64,000 bases of DNA from Neorhizobium sp. SHOUNA12A (GCF_023006505.1 NZ_JALBGV010000003.1:1-64000), one strand, 5' to 3'; shown: positions 1 through 8,829, counted from the first letter of the stretch. The notes: a model not told the origin generated them from the letters alone. Program-made: numbers and translations.

Positions 1-1014
1 ACGCAACCCGTCGAACAGGCCCCAGCGGTTGCCGCAAACCATCTGACCGATCCTCGGCCCGCGTCGGGCGCTCCTTCCGTCATGGATCAGTCGGGCAATG
101 CGCCGGCTACCGCGAACACGTTCGCTGCCGCCGCCAAGGTCACGGCTCCGGCTGCGATCGTCGTGCCTGTCGGCATCGAACCCAAGTCGCTGGCCGACGC
201 CGCCGCTGGCGGCGACGCCAACGCGCTCTTTGAGATCGGCGCACGCTTTACCGATGGAAAGGGCGTCAAGAGCGATCTGTCGGAGGCCGCCAACTGGTAC
301 AAGCTTGCCGCCGACCGCGGCCTGGCACCGGCGCAATACCGGCTCGCCAATATCTTCGAAAAGGGCACGGGCGTCTCCCGCGACCTGACCAAGGCGATGA
401 CCTACTACAAGCAGGCCGCCGATGCCGGCAATGCCAGCGCCATGCACAATCTCGCCGTGCTCTATGCATCGGGCGCCGCCGGCCAGCCGGACTATGCCGC
501 CGCCGTCACCTGGTTCCGCCAGGCCGCCGACTTCGGCGTCGCCGACAGCCAGTTCAACCTCGCCATCCTGCTTGCCCGCGGCAACGGCGTGAAGCAGGAT
601 CTCGAGGAATCCTACAAGTGGTTCGCGGTTGCGGCCAAGGGAGGCGACAAGGACGCCGCCCAGAAGCGCGACGAAGTGGGCAACGCCATGCGCAAGGAAC
701 AGCTCGAAAGCGCCCGCACCAAGGTCGACCAGTGGAAGGTGAAGCCGCTCGACCCGAAGGCCAACTCCGTCAATCTTCCGGACGAATGGGCTTCCGGCAA
801 GCCGCTCACCACGGGCTCGGTCGACATGGAAAAGGCGATCCGCAACATCCAGGCGATCCTGAACAAGAGCGGTTTTGACGCCGGCACCGCCGACGGCAAG
901 ATGGGCGCCAAGACCGTGACCGCGATCAAGGCCTTCCAGACCTCGGTCGGCCAGGAGCCGAACGGCAGGATCACCGACGCGCTGGTCAAGGAACTACTTG
1001 CGAAGAACAAGTAA
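1..1014 (+). CDS. podJ: PodJ-like polar localization factor, C-terminal part (5' end outside window)
   Basis: The reading frame is open from base 1, so only the last 337 residues are visible. They hold about four Sel1-like repeats (roughly residues 60-220; repeated units with A..G...A, W-Y/F and AA) and a C-terminal peptidoglycan-binding-1 type domain (about 275-335; Ile-Leu-Asn, G..AG..DG..G..T, AI..FQ). In rhizobial and caulobacterial PodJ this Sel1 plus peptidoglycan-binding tail is the periplasmic end of a long coiled-coil, single-pass polarity protein. The following TauE/SafE and TIGR02186 genes match the neighbourhood I remember for Agrobacterium podJ. Other Sel1/peptidoglycan-binding proteins are possible because the coiled-coil part is missing. 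The internal ATG at 82 is not needed as a start. Confidence 0.75.
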   Translation, partial: TQPVEQAPAVAANHLTDPRPASGAPSVMDQSGNAPATANTFAAAAKVTAPAAIVVPVGIEPKSLADAAAGGDANALFEIGARFTDGKGVKSDLSEAANWYKLAADRGLAPAQYRLANIFEKGTGVSRDLTKAMTYYKQAADAGNASAMHNLAVLYASGAAGQPDYAAAVTWFRQAADFGVADSQFNLAILLARGNGVKQDLEESYKWFAVAAKGGDKDAAQKRDEVGNAMRKEQLESARTKVDQWKVKPLDPKANSVNLPDEWASGKPLTTGSVDMEKAIRNIQAILNKSGFDAGTADGKMGAKTVTAIKAFQTSVGQEPNGRITDALVKELLAKNK

Positions 1015-1262
1015 GTCTACTTACCCGACCGATATAGGGGAGTTGCGGGATATTAATCACGCCCGCACAAAAACGGTAAAATTGCCGCATTATCTGACAC
1101 TTGCGAATTGACTTGCGGCCAAGCCCGGGCGCATGACGGATGAAGTCCTTCATGCCCTGTTCACATGGCATGTGAGATCACGTTTCCTTCGCCGCACCGG
1201 GCGGACAACCACATCGCGAACGCCCGCGAGGGCGTCGCTTTTTGCCGTGTCGAGGTTCTGCC

Positions 1263-2189
1263 GTGACTGTCTACCTGCCGATCGCAGAGCTGTCGGTGAA
1301 CATCTTCATTATTCTGGGCATGGGCGCGGCCGTCGGCTTTCTCTCCGGCATGTTCGGCGTCGGCGGCGGATTCCTGATCACTCCGCTGCTGATCTTCTAC
1401 AACATCCCGCCTGTCGTGGCGGTCGCGACCGGCGCCAACCAGGTGGTCGCTTCGTCGATCTCGGGCGCGATCACCCATTTCAGGCGGGGCACGCTCGACA
1501 TGAAGCTCGGCTCGGTGCTTTTGGTCGGCGGTCTTGCGGGGGCGACGGCGGGCGTCTGGGTCTTCTCCTGGCTTCGGCGACTCGGCCAGCTCGATCTGTT
1601 CATCTCGATCCTCTACGTCGTGCTGCTCGGCTCGATCGGCGCGCTGATGCTGCAGGAGAGCTTGCGGGCGCTCAGGCGGGCGAAGAACAGCCAGCCCCTG
1701 CCGGTCAAGCGGCCGGGCCAGCACAACTGGGTGCACCGGCTGCCGCTGAAGATGCGGTTCAAGAAATCGAAGATCTACCTTTCCGCCATTCCGATCGTCG
1801 GGCTCGGCTTCGGCATCGGCGTGCTCACCTCGATCATGGGTGTCGGCGGCGGCTTCATCATGGTGCCGGCGATGATCTATCTCCTACGCATCCCGACCAA
1901 TGTCGTCGTCGGGACCTCATTGTTCCAGATCATCTTCGTCACCGCCTACACGACCATGGTGCAGGCGGCGACCAACTATTCGGTCGACATCGTGCTCGCC
2001 ACGATCCTGATGGTCGCCGGCGTGATCGGCGCGCAATACGGGGTGCGCGTCGGGCAGAAGCTGCGCGGCGAACAGCTGCGCGCGCTCCTGGCGCTGCTCG
2101 TGCTTGCGGTCGGCATCCGTCTGGCGATCGGGCTGATCGTCACGCCGGACGACGTCTATTCGGTCGCGGTCGGGGGGATGTCCTACTGA
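1263..2189 (+). CDS. TauE/SafE family sulfite/anion exporter-like membrane protein
   Basis: A 308-residue polytopic membrane protein. Two homologous halves each begin with the glycine-rich family signature (FLSGMFGVGGGF near residue 25 and LTSIMGVGGGFIMVP near residue 190), which is diagnostic of TauE/SafE (PF01925). Members are proposed to export sulfite, sulfoacetate or other small anions across the inner membrane. I chose the GTG at 1263 because the protein then starts directly before the first hydrophobic helix; an ATG at 1242 is an alternative. The stop overlaps the next gene's start (TGATG), so the two are probably translationally coupled. The transported substrate cannot be told from sequence. 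Confidence 0.88.
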   Translation: MTVYLPIAELSVNIFIILGMGAAVGFLSGMFGVGGGFLITPLLIFYNIPPVVAVATGANQVVASSISGAITHFRRGTLDMKLGSVLLVGGLAGATAGVWVFSWLRRLGQLDLFISILYVVLLGSIGALMLQESLRALRRAKNSQPLPVKRPGQHNWVHRLPLKMRFKKSKIYLSAIPIVGLGFGIGVLTSIMGVGGGFIMVPAMIYLLRIPTNVVVGTSLFQIIFVTAYTTMVQAATNYSVDIVLATILMVAGVIGAQYGVRVGQKLRGEQLRALLALLVLAVGIRLAIGLIVTPDDVYSVAVGGMSY

Positions 2190-2992
2190 TGCGCCGGCTT
2201 CTCCGCACCCTCCTTCTGCTGCCGCTTCTCGCGCTCTCCTTGCCGGCCGCGGCGCAGGTGCCGTTCGGGCAGGCATCGGCGGTGAAGGAAGGGCTGGAGA
2301 TCGGCGCCTCGACCAGCGAAATCGCCATCACGTCTGATTTCCGCGGCGCCGACCTCACCATTTTCGGGGCGCTCACCAATGCGGACGAGCTGTTCCTGGC
2401 GATCGGCCAGTATGACGTGGTGGTGACGCTCGAAGGGCCGAAGGACTATGCGACGGTGCGCAAGAAGGAGCGCGTCTTCGGGATCTGGATGAACACCGAG
2501 GGCATGACCTTCGAACAGGTGCCGGAAAGTTATTCGCTGGCCAGCACCCGGATGATCGACACCATCGACGAGGCACCGAGCCTCAACAATATCGGCGTCG
2601 GCATCGACCACCTGGCGCTCAACCCGGTCGGCTACATTCCCGACTCCGGCATGATCGGCGAGTTCCGCGACGCCTATCGGCGCCTGAAGCTGTCGAACGG
2701 ACTTTATCAGCGCGACACGAGCGGTGTGCGCTTCGTCTCGTCGAGCCTGTTCCGCGCCTCGCTGAAACTGCCGGCCAATATCCCGGATGGGATGCACATG
2801 GTGCGCGCCTACCTGTTCAAGAGCGGCGAGCTGATCAATCAGCGGGAAATGCCGCTGCGGGTCGTCAAGACCGGCATCGAACAGGCGATCACCGACGCGG
2901 CCCATGACCGGCCGCTCGCCTACGGTTTCCTCTGCGTGCTGATCGCCGTGATCACCGGCTGGGGCGCCAGCATCGTCTTCCGCAAGGACTGA
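2189..2992 (+). CDS. TIGR02186 family membrane-anchored protein
   Basis: This 267-residue protein has an N-terminal signal peptide (hydrophobic stretch rich in Leu, then AAAQ), a beta-rich extracytoplasmic domain and one C-terminal transmembrane helix (about residues 240-260) ending in a short basic tail. This layout and the position directly behind a TauE/SafE gene match the alphaproteobacterial TIGR02186 family, whose biochemical role is unknown. The ATG at 2189 shares a base with the upstream stop. It is likely an accessory subunit of the exporter; that is inference from conserved linkage. It ends directly against the convergent HxlR gene, with no base between the two stop codons. Confidence 0.8.
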   Translation: MRRLLRTLLLLPLLALSLPAAAQVPFGQASAVKEGLEIGASTSEIAITSDFRGADLTIFGALTNADELFLAIGQYDVVVTLEGPKDYATVRKKERVFGIWMNTEGMTFEQVPESYSLASTRMIDTIDEAPSLNNIGVGIDHLALNPVGYIPDSGMIGEFRDAYRRLKLSNGLYQRDTSGVRFVSSSLFRASLKLPANIPDGMHMVRAYLFKSGELINQREMPLRVVKTGIEQAITDAAHDRPLAYGFLCVLIAVITGWGASIVFRKD

Positions 2993-3511
2993 TTATTCCG
3001 CGGCGTCGGCCGCCGCCGCGTTGCGAGCGACGACTTCGAGATAGGCGGCGCGCAGGCGGTCGAAGACGGAGGGCTTGGCAGGATCGCGCGGCGCGTGCAG
3101 GTGCAGGACGCGCAGTTCGTCCATGAAATCCTCCCAGAGCGGCCGGCCGCCCTCCTCCAGCAATTGCGCGCGGATCGAGAGCTCTTCGGACACCGGCATG
3201 AAGCGCCGGCCCCAGGCGCCCATTTCCGCAAAGATCGGCACCAGCCGGATCGACATCTCCGTGAGACTGTAGATCCCCTTCTGCTTGTGGCTCGGATCGT
3301 CCTCCCGAGAAAGCAGGCCCCGCTCCACCAGCCGCTTCAGCCGGTCGGCAAGGATGTTGGAAGCGATGCCTTCCTCGGAATTCTGCAGCAGTTCGCGGAA
3401 GTGGCGGCGATTGCCGAACATGATATCGCGGATGACGATCAGGCTCCAGCGATCTCCGAGAACCTCGAGCGTCAGATTGATCGGGCAACCCGACCGATAT
3501 GCTTCGTTCAT
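2993..3511 (-). CDS. HxlR family winged-helix transcriptional regulator
   Basis: A 172-residue protein with the HxlR core: CPI near the N-terminus, then LEVLGDRWSLIVIRDI, an F..L......I....L..RL..L...GL recognition segment, and a Y.LT wing followed by L.P.....WG. Family members are small dimeric regulators responding to redox or aldehyde signals, commonly next to the gene they control. I chose the ATG at 3511 because GGAG lies six bases upstream; starts at 3538 and 3607 would extend into the intergenic dyad. It is divergent from a RibD/DHFR-like reductase gene with a 9-bp-arm inverted repeat between them. A single Cys follows the start region. The C-terminal 50 residues are less typical. Confidence 0.9.
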   Translation of the reverse strand: MNEAYRSGCPINLTLEVLGDRWSLIVIRDIMFGNRRHFRELLQNSEEGIASNILADRLKRLVERGLLSREDDPSHKQKGIYSLTEMSIRLVPIFAEMGAWGRRFMPVSEELSIRAQLLEEGGRPLWEDFMDELRVLHLHAPRDPAKPSVFDRLRAAYLEVVARNAAAADAAE

Positions 3512-3539
3512 TTTTTTCTCCAATACCGCTTGCATTCTA

Positions 3540-3569
3540 CAATCAGTTTGGTTAACTTTCAACTGATTG
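3540..3569. promoter_or_regulatory. Inverted repeat in HxlR/reductase divergent region
   Basis: Perfect 9-bp arms CAATCAGTT (3540-3548) and AACTGATTG (3561-3569) flank a 12-base spacer that itself contains GTTAAC. It sits midway between the two divergent start codons (3511 and 3606), where an HxlR dimer controlling both genes would be expected to bind. Function is inferred from position and symmetry. Confidence 0.6.
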
Positions 3570-3605
3570 CTTTTTGCAACTGGTTTAAACACGACGGAGG
3601 ATGAC

Positions 3606-4166
3606 ATGAGAAAGCTGGTAGTCTGGAACCTGATGAGCCTCGACGGTTATTTCGAGGGAGAAAAGCCCTGGGACCTCGCCTTCCACAACTACGCCTGGGG
3701 GCCGGAGCTGGAAAAGCTCTCCGAACAATTCGGCGAGGAAGGCGACCTCCTGGTGTTCGGCCGCAGGACCTACGAGGGCATGGCCGCCTATTGGCCGACC
3801 GCCGAGGAGGGTGGCAAGGTCAAGAACTACATGAACAATATCGCCAAGATCGCCGTATCGAAGACGATAAAGGACGCCACCTGGAACAATACCCGGGTCG
3901 TCAGCGATCCGGTCGCCGAGCTCACCACGCTGAAGGCCGCGGACGGCAAGACGATCTTCATCTTCGGCAGCGCCGAACTGGTGGCTTCGCTGATGAAAGA
4001 CGGCCTCGTCGATGAATACCGGCTCTGCATCGCGCCGGTGGTTCTCGGCTCCGGCAATCCGCTCTTCAAGAAAACCGGGCACCAGGCCGAGCTCAAACTG
4101 CTGAGCTCCACCGCAGCGGCCAACGGCGCGGTGATCCTGACCTACGCAGTCAGCAAGGCGGCCTGA
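3606..4166 (+). CDS. Dihydrofolate reductase family (RibD C-terminal domain) protein
   Basis: This 186-residue protein shows the RibD_C/DHFR-like pattern: a first strand with S.DGYFEG, then LLVFGRRTYEGMAAYWP, KIAVSKT, the strand IFIFGSAELVASLM and DEYRL.I.PVVLG.G.PLF. These proteins bind NAD(P)H and reduce small substrates; most stand-alone members have no proven substrate, and this is not a folate enzyme by default. Start ATG 3606 has GGAGG five bases upstream; the ATG at 3601 runs into a stop at once. It is divergent from, and probably controlled by, the HxlR gene. Confidence 0.88.
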   Translation: MRKLVVWNLMSLDGYFEGEKPWDLAFHNYAWGPELEKLSEQFGEEGDLLVFGRRTYEGMAAYWPTAEEGGKVKNYMNNIAKIAVSKTIKDATWNNTRVVSDPVAELTTLKAADGKTIFIFGSAELVASLMKDGLVDEYRLCIAPVVLGSGNPLFKKTGHQAELKLLSSTAAANGAVILTYAVSKAA

Positions 4167-4250
4167 CGCCGCAGGCAAAGGGCATCAAGGGATTGATTGT
4201 TGGCCTGAAGGGATATTTGCGCTAGAGACGCGCCAACTCGTTTCTGCAAG

Positions 4251-6047
4251 ATGTTCATGTTCAGCCGGCTCTCATCCCTCCTGCCCTCCGCCCGGGTTTT
4301 TCTCAATCCGGGCCAGCTGCGGGTACTCGTCCGGCGCAGCGAATTCGGGCTCATCGCCGTTGCGGCCCTAGTCGGCGCGCTCTCCGGGCTGGCGATCGCC
4401 GGCATGAGTTTCGTCTCCCAGGAAATGCACCGGGCGATCTTCGAACTCGGCGGCGGCGAGAGGCTGAGCTCGGCAACCGATATCAACCGGCTGGCCATCC
4501 TGCTCGCACCAATCTGTGGCGGCGCCCTTCTCGGCTTGCTGTTCCTGATCCTGCGGCGCTGGCGCAAGAAGCCGATGGTCGATCCGATCGAGGCAAACGC
4601 GCTGCATGGCGGACGCCTGTCCCTGACCGACAGCATTCTCGTTGCCGTCCAAAACCTGGTCTCGAACGGTTTTGGCGCGTCCGTCGGGCTGGAGGCGGGA
4701 TATACGCAGCTCTCCTCGGGGATTGCTTCGAAGATCGGGCTGCTGCTGCAATTGCGCCGGTCGGATCTGCGCATCCTCGTCGGCTGCGGTGCCTCCGGCG
4801 CCATCGCGGCGGCCTTTAACGCGCCGCTGACGGGTGCCTTTTATGCCTTCGAGCTGATCATCGGCACCTATACGATCATGAGCCTGACGCCGGTCGTCGT
4901 TTCGGCGCTGGTCGCGACAATCGTGACCCGGCTGCTCTTCGGCCAGGAATTCCTGATCGACGTCGGCGATTTCGGCGCCGTCGTTCCGACGGATTACCTG
5001 CCGGCGATCCTGCTCGGCGCCTTCTGCGCCGGCGGCGGCATCCTGCTGATGAAAGGCGTCACCTTCGTCGAGGAGACGGCGCGCAAGAGCTCGCTTTCAC
5101 CCGTTTTCCGGCCGGCGATCGGGGGCATCCTGATCGGGCTCCTGGGACTTGTCGACCAGCAGGTGATGGCGGCCGGCCATGGCGCGCTGCATCTCAATCT
5201 TAGCCAGAACCCGACGATCCCGGCGCTGCTGGCAATCCTGGCGCTGAAATCGCTGGCATCGGCGGTGTCTATCGGTTCCGGCTTTCGCGGAGGCCTGTTC
5301 TTCGCGTCCCTGTTCATGGGAGCGCTGCTCGGCAAGATCTTCGCCTATTCGGCGCCCTATATCTTCGCCCATGCGACGCTGACGCCGGTCATCTATGCGG
5401 TCGTCGGCATGAGTGCGATGGCGGTGGCGGTGATCGGCGGGCCGCTGACGATGACGTTCCTGGCGCTCGAAATCACCGGCGATTTTCCGATCACCGTACT
5501 GGCGCTTGCGGCCGTGATCACCTCCTCGCTGACCGTCCGCAACACGTTCGGTTATTCGTTCGCCACCTGGCGTTTCCATCTGCGCGGGGAAAGCATCCGC
5601 AGCGCCCATGACATCGGCTGGATCCGTAACCTGACCGTCGAACGGATGATGCGCGCCGACGTCCGCACCGCGCCGATTTCCATGAGCATCGAGCAATTCC
5701 GCAACGACTTCCCGCTCGGCTCAACCCAGCGGGTGATCCTTGTCGACGACGCGGAAAAATATGCGGGCATGGTGCTTCTGCCGGACATCTACGCGGCGCC
5801 CACCGAGGATGCGGCGGAAAAACCGACACTTGCCTCCTTCATCAAATACAAGAACGACGTGCTGCTGCGCTCGATGAACGCCAAGCAGGCGGCGGCGATC
5901 TTCGACAGGCTGGAGGCGGAAGCGCTGGCCGTCGTCAACAACCAGGTCGAACGTAAGGTCGTGGGACAGCTCAGCGAAAGCCACACGCTGCGGCGCTACG
6001 CAGAAGAACTCGACCGGCGGCGGCGCGAAGTTTCCGGGGAGATCTAA
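4251..6047 (+). CDS. Divergent ClC-family chloride channel/antiporter protein
   Basis: A 598-residue protein with about ten transmembrane helices over residues 20-430 and a soluble tail (430-598) that may be a degenerate CBS pair. ClC landmarks are recognisable but altered. The gating-glutamate loop reads GLEAGYTQ where classical ClCs have GREGP.VQ; the Glu is kept. The later loop reads GSGFRGGLFFASLFMGALLG where GG.FAP....GA..G is usual. The first GSGIP loop is not obvious. ClC proteins move chloride or fluoride, as channels or proton antiporters. Start ATG 4251 is the first plausible methionine; the ATG at 4257 is an alternative. It stands alone on its strand. Confidence 0.82.
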   Translation: MFMFSRLSSLLPSARVFLNPGQLRVLVRRSEFGLIAVAALVGALSGLAIAGMSFVSQEMHRAIFELGGGERLSSATDINRLAILLAPICGGALLGLLFLILRRWRKKPMVDPIEANALHGGRLSLTDSILVAVQNLVSNGFGASVGLEAGYTQLSSGIASKIGLLLQLRRSDLRILVGCGASGAIAAAFNAPLTGAFYAFELIIGTYTIMSLTPVVVSALVATIVTRLLFGQEFLIDVGDFGAVVPTDYLPAILLGAFCAGGGILLMKGVTFVEETARKSSLSPVFRPAIGGILIGLLGLVDQQVMAAGHGALHLNLSQNPTIPALLAILALKSLASAVSIGSGFRGGLFFASLFMGALLGKIFAYSAPYIFAHATLTPVIYAVVGMSAMAVAVIGGPLTMTFLALEITGDFPITVLALAAVITSSLTVRNTFGYSFATWRFHLRGESIRSAHDIGWIRNLTVERMMRADVRTAPISMSIEQFRNDFPLGSTQRVILVDDAEKYAGMVLLPDIYAAPTEDAAEKPTLASFIKYKNDVLLRSMNAKQAAAIFDRLEAEALAVVNNQVERKVVGQLSESHTLRRYAEELDRRRREVSGEI

Positions 6048-6119
6048 GCCGCCTTCGCCCTTCGGCTAATTGCACCTTGCGAAACGCGATATATGGTCGC
6101 CGTTCCAGGGAGAAGGACG

Positions 6120-7079
6120 ATGGCCAATACGGAATGCGAAGCGCCCGCGGTTCTGGAAAGCGATGGCAGTGCCCGATCGTCGCGTCCCGCCGGGGAGCCG
6201 GTCGGCATGGCCTGCCGGGACGGCATCGTTCTCCACGGACACCTCTGGCCGGCCCGGTCCCCCGCCATCGGCAGCGTCATCGTCAATCCGGCGACCGGGG
6301 TGCTCGCCCGTTATTACCACTATTACGCAGACTTCCTGGCCGGTGAAGGTTTCGACGTTCTGACCTACGACTATCGCGGCATCGGCCTCTCGCGCCCCGA
6401 AAGCCTGAAAGGATGCGGCTATCGCTGGCGGGAATGGGGCGAGCAGGATTTCGACGCGGCGCTGGGGTTCATGGATGTCATCCGGCCGGCGCAACCGCTT
6501 TATGTGGTCGGCCACAGTATCGGCGGTTATCTGCCGGGGCTCTCAGCCAAGGCGGATCGCATCGACCGGATGCTGACCATGGGGGCGCAATATGCCTACT
6601 GGCCGGACTATGCCAGCGGCCGTCGCCTGCGGCTGTTTCTGAAATGGCACGTGGTGATGCCGGCGCTGACGGCGATATTCGGCTATTTCCCCGGAAAGCG
6701 TCTCGGATGGCTGGAGGACCTGCCGGCGGGCGTGGCCAACGAATGGAGTTTTCGCGGGGCACGGATGGAGCTGACCCATCCGGCTGAGGAGCGAAGCGAC
6801 GTGCTGCGGCGGTTCGAAGCGGTGACGGCGCCGATCCTGGCGGTGACGATGTCGGACGACGATATCGGCACCGTGGCGGCGATCCGGCGGACGCTCGGTT
6901 ATTATCGCAATGCCCAGGTGACGCAGGTGCTGCTGAACCCGGAGGATTACGGTCTGGCTGCCATCGGGCATTTCAGCCTGTTCCACTCCAGGCACAGGCA
7001 AGGCTTCTGGCAGGATACCGTTCGCTGGCTGCGGGACGGCATCAATCCCTGGTCCGGGCATGGAATTGCATCGTCCTGA
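6120..7079 (+). CDS. Alpha/beta hydrolase
   Basis: This 319-residue protein has an alpha/beta hydrolase fold. The oxyanion region is near NPATG, DYRGIGLSRP follows, and the nucleophile elbow is GHSIGG (Ser near residue 136). The C-terminal His is probably in the GHFSLF segment near residue 290; an Asp in SDDDI is a candidate third residue. There is no signal peptide. It resembles the serine-aminopeptidase-like group of uncharacterised hydrolases in proteobacteria. I chose the ATG at 6120 because GGAGAAGGA precedes it; an upstream ATG at 6093 lacks such a site. The substrate is unknown. Confidence 0.85.
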   Translation: MANTECEAPAVLESDGSARSSRPAGEPVGMACRDGIVLHGHLWPARSPAIGSVIVNPATGVLARYYHYYADFLAGEGFDVLTYDYRGIGLSRPESLKGCGYRWREWGEQDFDAALGFMDVIRPAQPLYVVGHSIGGYLPGLSAKADRIDRMLTMGAQYAYWPDYASGRRLRLFLKWHVVMPALTAIFGYFPGKRLGWLEDLPAGVANEWSFRGARMELTHPAEERSDVLRRFEAVTAPILAVTMSDDDIGTVAAIRRTLGYYRNAQVTQVLLNPEDYGLAAIGHFSLFHSRHRQGFWQDTVRWLRDGINPWSGHGIASS

Positions 7080-7097
7080 ACATGTGGCCGTTGCGGC

Positions 7098-7111
7098 TTG
7101 CTTTGGATCAA
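7098..7111 (+). promoter_or_regulatory. Possible FNR/FixK-type box upstream of the stress protein
   Basis: TTGC-N6-TCAA at 7098-7111 matches seven of the eight fixed bases of TTGA-N6-TCAA. It lies about 53 bases before the start of a universal stress protein gene, a class often under oxygen-responsive CRP/FNR regulators in rhizobia. One mismatch and no visible -10 keep this tentative. Confidence 0.35.
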
Positions 7112-7164
7112 TGAATAATCCCCGGAGAACTGCGACGATGCCATCAACTTAGAAGGAGGAACAG

Positions 7165-7602
7165 ATGTTCAAACACGTTCTCATTCCGACCGACGGCTCT
7201 CCGCTTTCGACCAGTTCGCTGGAAAAGGCACTCGACTTTGCCCACGAAATCGGTGCGGAGGCCACCGTCTTGGTCGTGATGGAACCGTTGCAGGTCCTGA
7301 CGCTCAATCCGACGGGCATGGAAGTCGCCTATGCGGAATATGACCGCCAGAACAACGAGGCGGCCGACCACATTCTCGCCGACGCCAAGGAAGCGGCGAA
7401 ACAACGGCTCGTCGCCTGCGAAACGGTGAAGCTTGGCAGCGTCGACCCCGCAAGCGCCGTCATCGAGACCGCCGGCACCTATAATTGCGACGTCATCGCC
7501 ATGGCCTCGCACGGTCGCTCCGGCTTCAAGGCCTTCATGCTCGGCAGCGTGACGATGAAGGTGCTGGCACATTCCAAGACGCCGGTGCTGGTTTATCGGT
7601 GA
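7165..7602 (+). CDS. Universal stress protein (UspA family)
   Basis: A single 145-residue Usp domain. It starts MFKHVLIPTDGS, has a variable middle, and ends with the C-terminal nucleotide-binding loop (ASHGRSGFKAFMLGSV, then KTPVLVYR), which resembles ATP-binding members. Usp proteins are cytoplasmic dimers induced by starvation, oxygen limitation or other stress. AGAAGGAGG precedes the ATG by a normal distance. It is monocistronic here. A near-match to an FNR/FixK box upstream suggests oxygen-linked control, which is inference. Confidence 0.93.
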   Translation: MFKHVLIPTDGSPLSTSSLEKALDFAHEIGAEATVLVVMEPLQVLTLNPTGMEVAYAEYDRQNNEAADHILADAKEAAKQRLVACETVKLGSVDPASAVIETAGTYNCDVIAMASHGRSGFKAFMLGSVTMKVLAHSKTPVLVYR

Positions 7603-7718
7603 GATCTGGTCTACGCCGGCACTGGCTGCGGATGTTCGTTCAAAACCGGCCGGTCATGCGGTGCTTTACACCTTCGATATTGCGGCGCACAATGCTCCCT
7701 TGGCCCGGGGGACAGCGA

Positions 7719-7970
7719 ATGATGACCGTATTTGAAGGCCTAAAAGGGGAACTCGCCGCCGGCACGACAGTCTTGGCGCTGGTCGACTACAATGTCACCG
7801 AATTTCGCGACGGCGACAGTTGCCGTTATGTCGGGCACGTTCGCACCAAACCGTCCATTCTACGAACTGCACTGAACGCTCCGACCCTCCGGCTCGGCGG
7901 TCACCGCATAACCCTCAATGCGGTCGAGCATGAGGATTGGGTATCGTTTCATCTGGACCGGTTTCCCTAA
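7719..7970 (+). CDS. Small hypothetical protein
   Basis: An 83-residue reading frame starting MMTVFEGLKGEL and ending in SFHLDRFP. It is mildly acidic and beta-rich, with no signal peptide or transmembrane helix. The two ATGs at 7719 and 7722 are both possible; upstream is GGGGGACAGCGA, a loose ribosome-binding site. No family is recognised. Base composition is like the backbone, unlike the AT-richer gene that follows, which argues that it is native. The frame stays open upstream to 7485, inside the stress protein gene, but there it reads as a shadow. Confidence 0.5.
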   Translation: MMTVFEGLKGELAAGTTVLALVDYNVTEFRDGDSCRYVGHVRTKPSILRTALNAPTLRLGGHRITLNAVEHEDWVSFHLDRFP

Positions 7971-8135
7971 GCGGGAACGCTGGTTGTTGGATCTGGTGAG
8001 ATCGTAATCGTTGTGGAGCCGGTTCCGGCTTTATCGGCGCGGTCGACTGATGTCGCCGATCCGCGGCCGCGCAGTGTTCGCAGGTCGTCGAAATCGAGAA
8101 GAAGGACGGCAAAACGACCGTGAGCGACATGGCAG

Positions 8136-8678
8136 TTAGCCATTGCGGATCCAGATGGGCGCTTCGGCTGCGGTTTGGAGCGTTCCCTCAATCAGTCCAC
8201 CAAAGGGCAGCGGATAAATGGGAATGATAATCGAATCGTCTTTGATTTCTTTCACGAAGTCGCGCGTTATCTCGACCTCGTCGCCGTGGTCCAAGCTCGA
8301 ATAGAATTTTGCGGCCCAACCAGGTTGCTCGAATTGGATGACCGCGTAGTCTAGTTCTTGTTTGTAGCGGAGGGTCGCAACTACAAACCCAACTTGAAAT
8401 GGAACTTGGCCAACGCTCTTGAGTCGCACGATAAAATGATAGTTTGGCCCGCTAATTCCCGACCCTGGGTGACGAACCATGTTCGCCAAGTGGCGCACTT
8501 TAAAAACCATCAGCCCCTTTTCATGAACCTCAAATGAGCTCGGGATAACCCAGTGCTTGTGATCTGGCTCTAGATTTTCGCTCCACTCATAGCGAATCGC
8601 CCTATCCCCAGGAACCCCGGCAAGTGGTCCGCGTACGCCAAGTACTCCTACTCCATTCGTGTGATCTACAGATTCCAT
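8136..8678 (-). CDS. Hypothetical protein in an AT-richer patch
   Basis: This 180-residue protein is not recognised. It is soluble and beta-rich (alternating hydrophobic stretches such as HFIVRLKSVG and QVGFVVATLRY) with a charged middle and no signal peptide. I chose the ATG at 8678, with AGGGGG five bases upstream; a GTG at 8684 is the alternative. Codon use is clearly less GC-rich than in the genes on either side, and it lies between the conserved stress-protein and pdeM regions, so it was probably acquired horizontally. No mobility gene is nearby. Confidence 0.6.
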   Translation of the reverse strand: MESVDHTNGVGVLGVRGPLAGVPGDRAIRYEWSENLEPDHKHWVIPSSFEVHEKGLMVFKVRHLANMVRHPGSGISGPNYHFIVRLKSVGQVPFQVGFVVATLRYKQELDYAVIQFEQPGWAAKFYSSLDHGDEVEITRDFVKEIKDDSIIIPIYPLPFGGLIEGTLQTAAEAPIWIRNG

Positions 8679-8785
8679 GTCCACCCCCTATGGTTAACCG
8701 CGAGTAAAGTATTGGGTCTAACCTTCTATTGCAATCAGAAGTTATGGATTGGACCATCGAAAAAAGCTAAACACCCACTCTTAAA

Positions 8786-8816
8786 CTGACTATTCAGCAG
8801 TCAGCAAGAACTGACT
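8786..8816. repeat. CTGACT repeat cluster
   Basis: CTGACT (8786-8791) is followed by its inverted copy AGTCAG (8799-8804) and a further direct copy within ACTGACT (8810-8816). This lies just before a short reading frame at 8830, in AT-rich DNA. It could be an operator or a scar of the insertion; nothing more can be said. Confidence 0.35.
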
Positions 8817-8829
8817 GACAGAGGATTGA

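Noticed and set aside
1011-1024. GTAAGT/ACTTAC palindrome after podJ
   Set aside because: The two-base loop cannot form a terminator and the arms overlap the stop codon.
1133-2188. Long in-frame extension upstream of the TIGR02186 gene
   Set aside because: It overlaps the TauE/SafE gene in another frame and is rich in Arg and Ala, as expected for a shadow in GC-rich DNA. The signal peptide begins at 2189.
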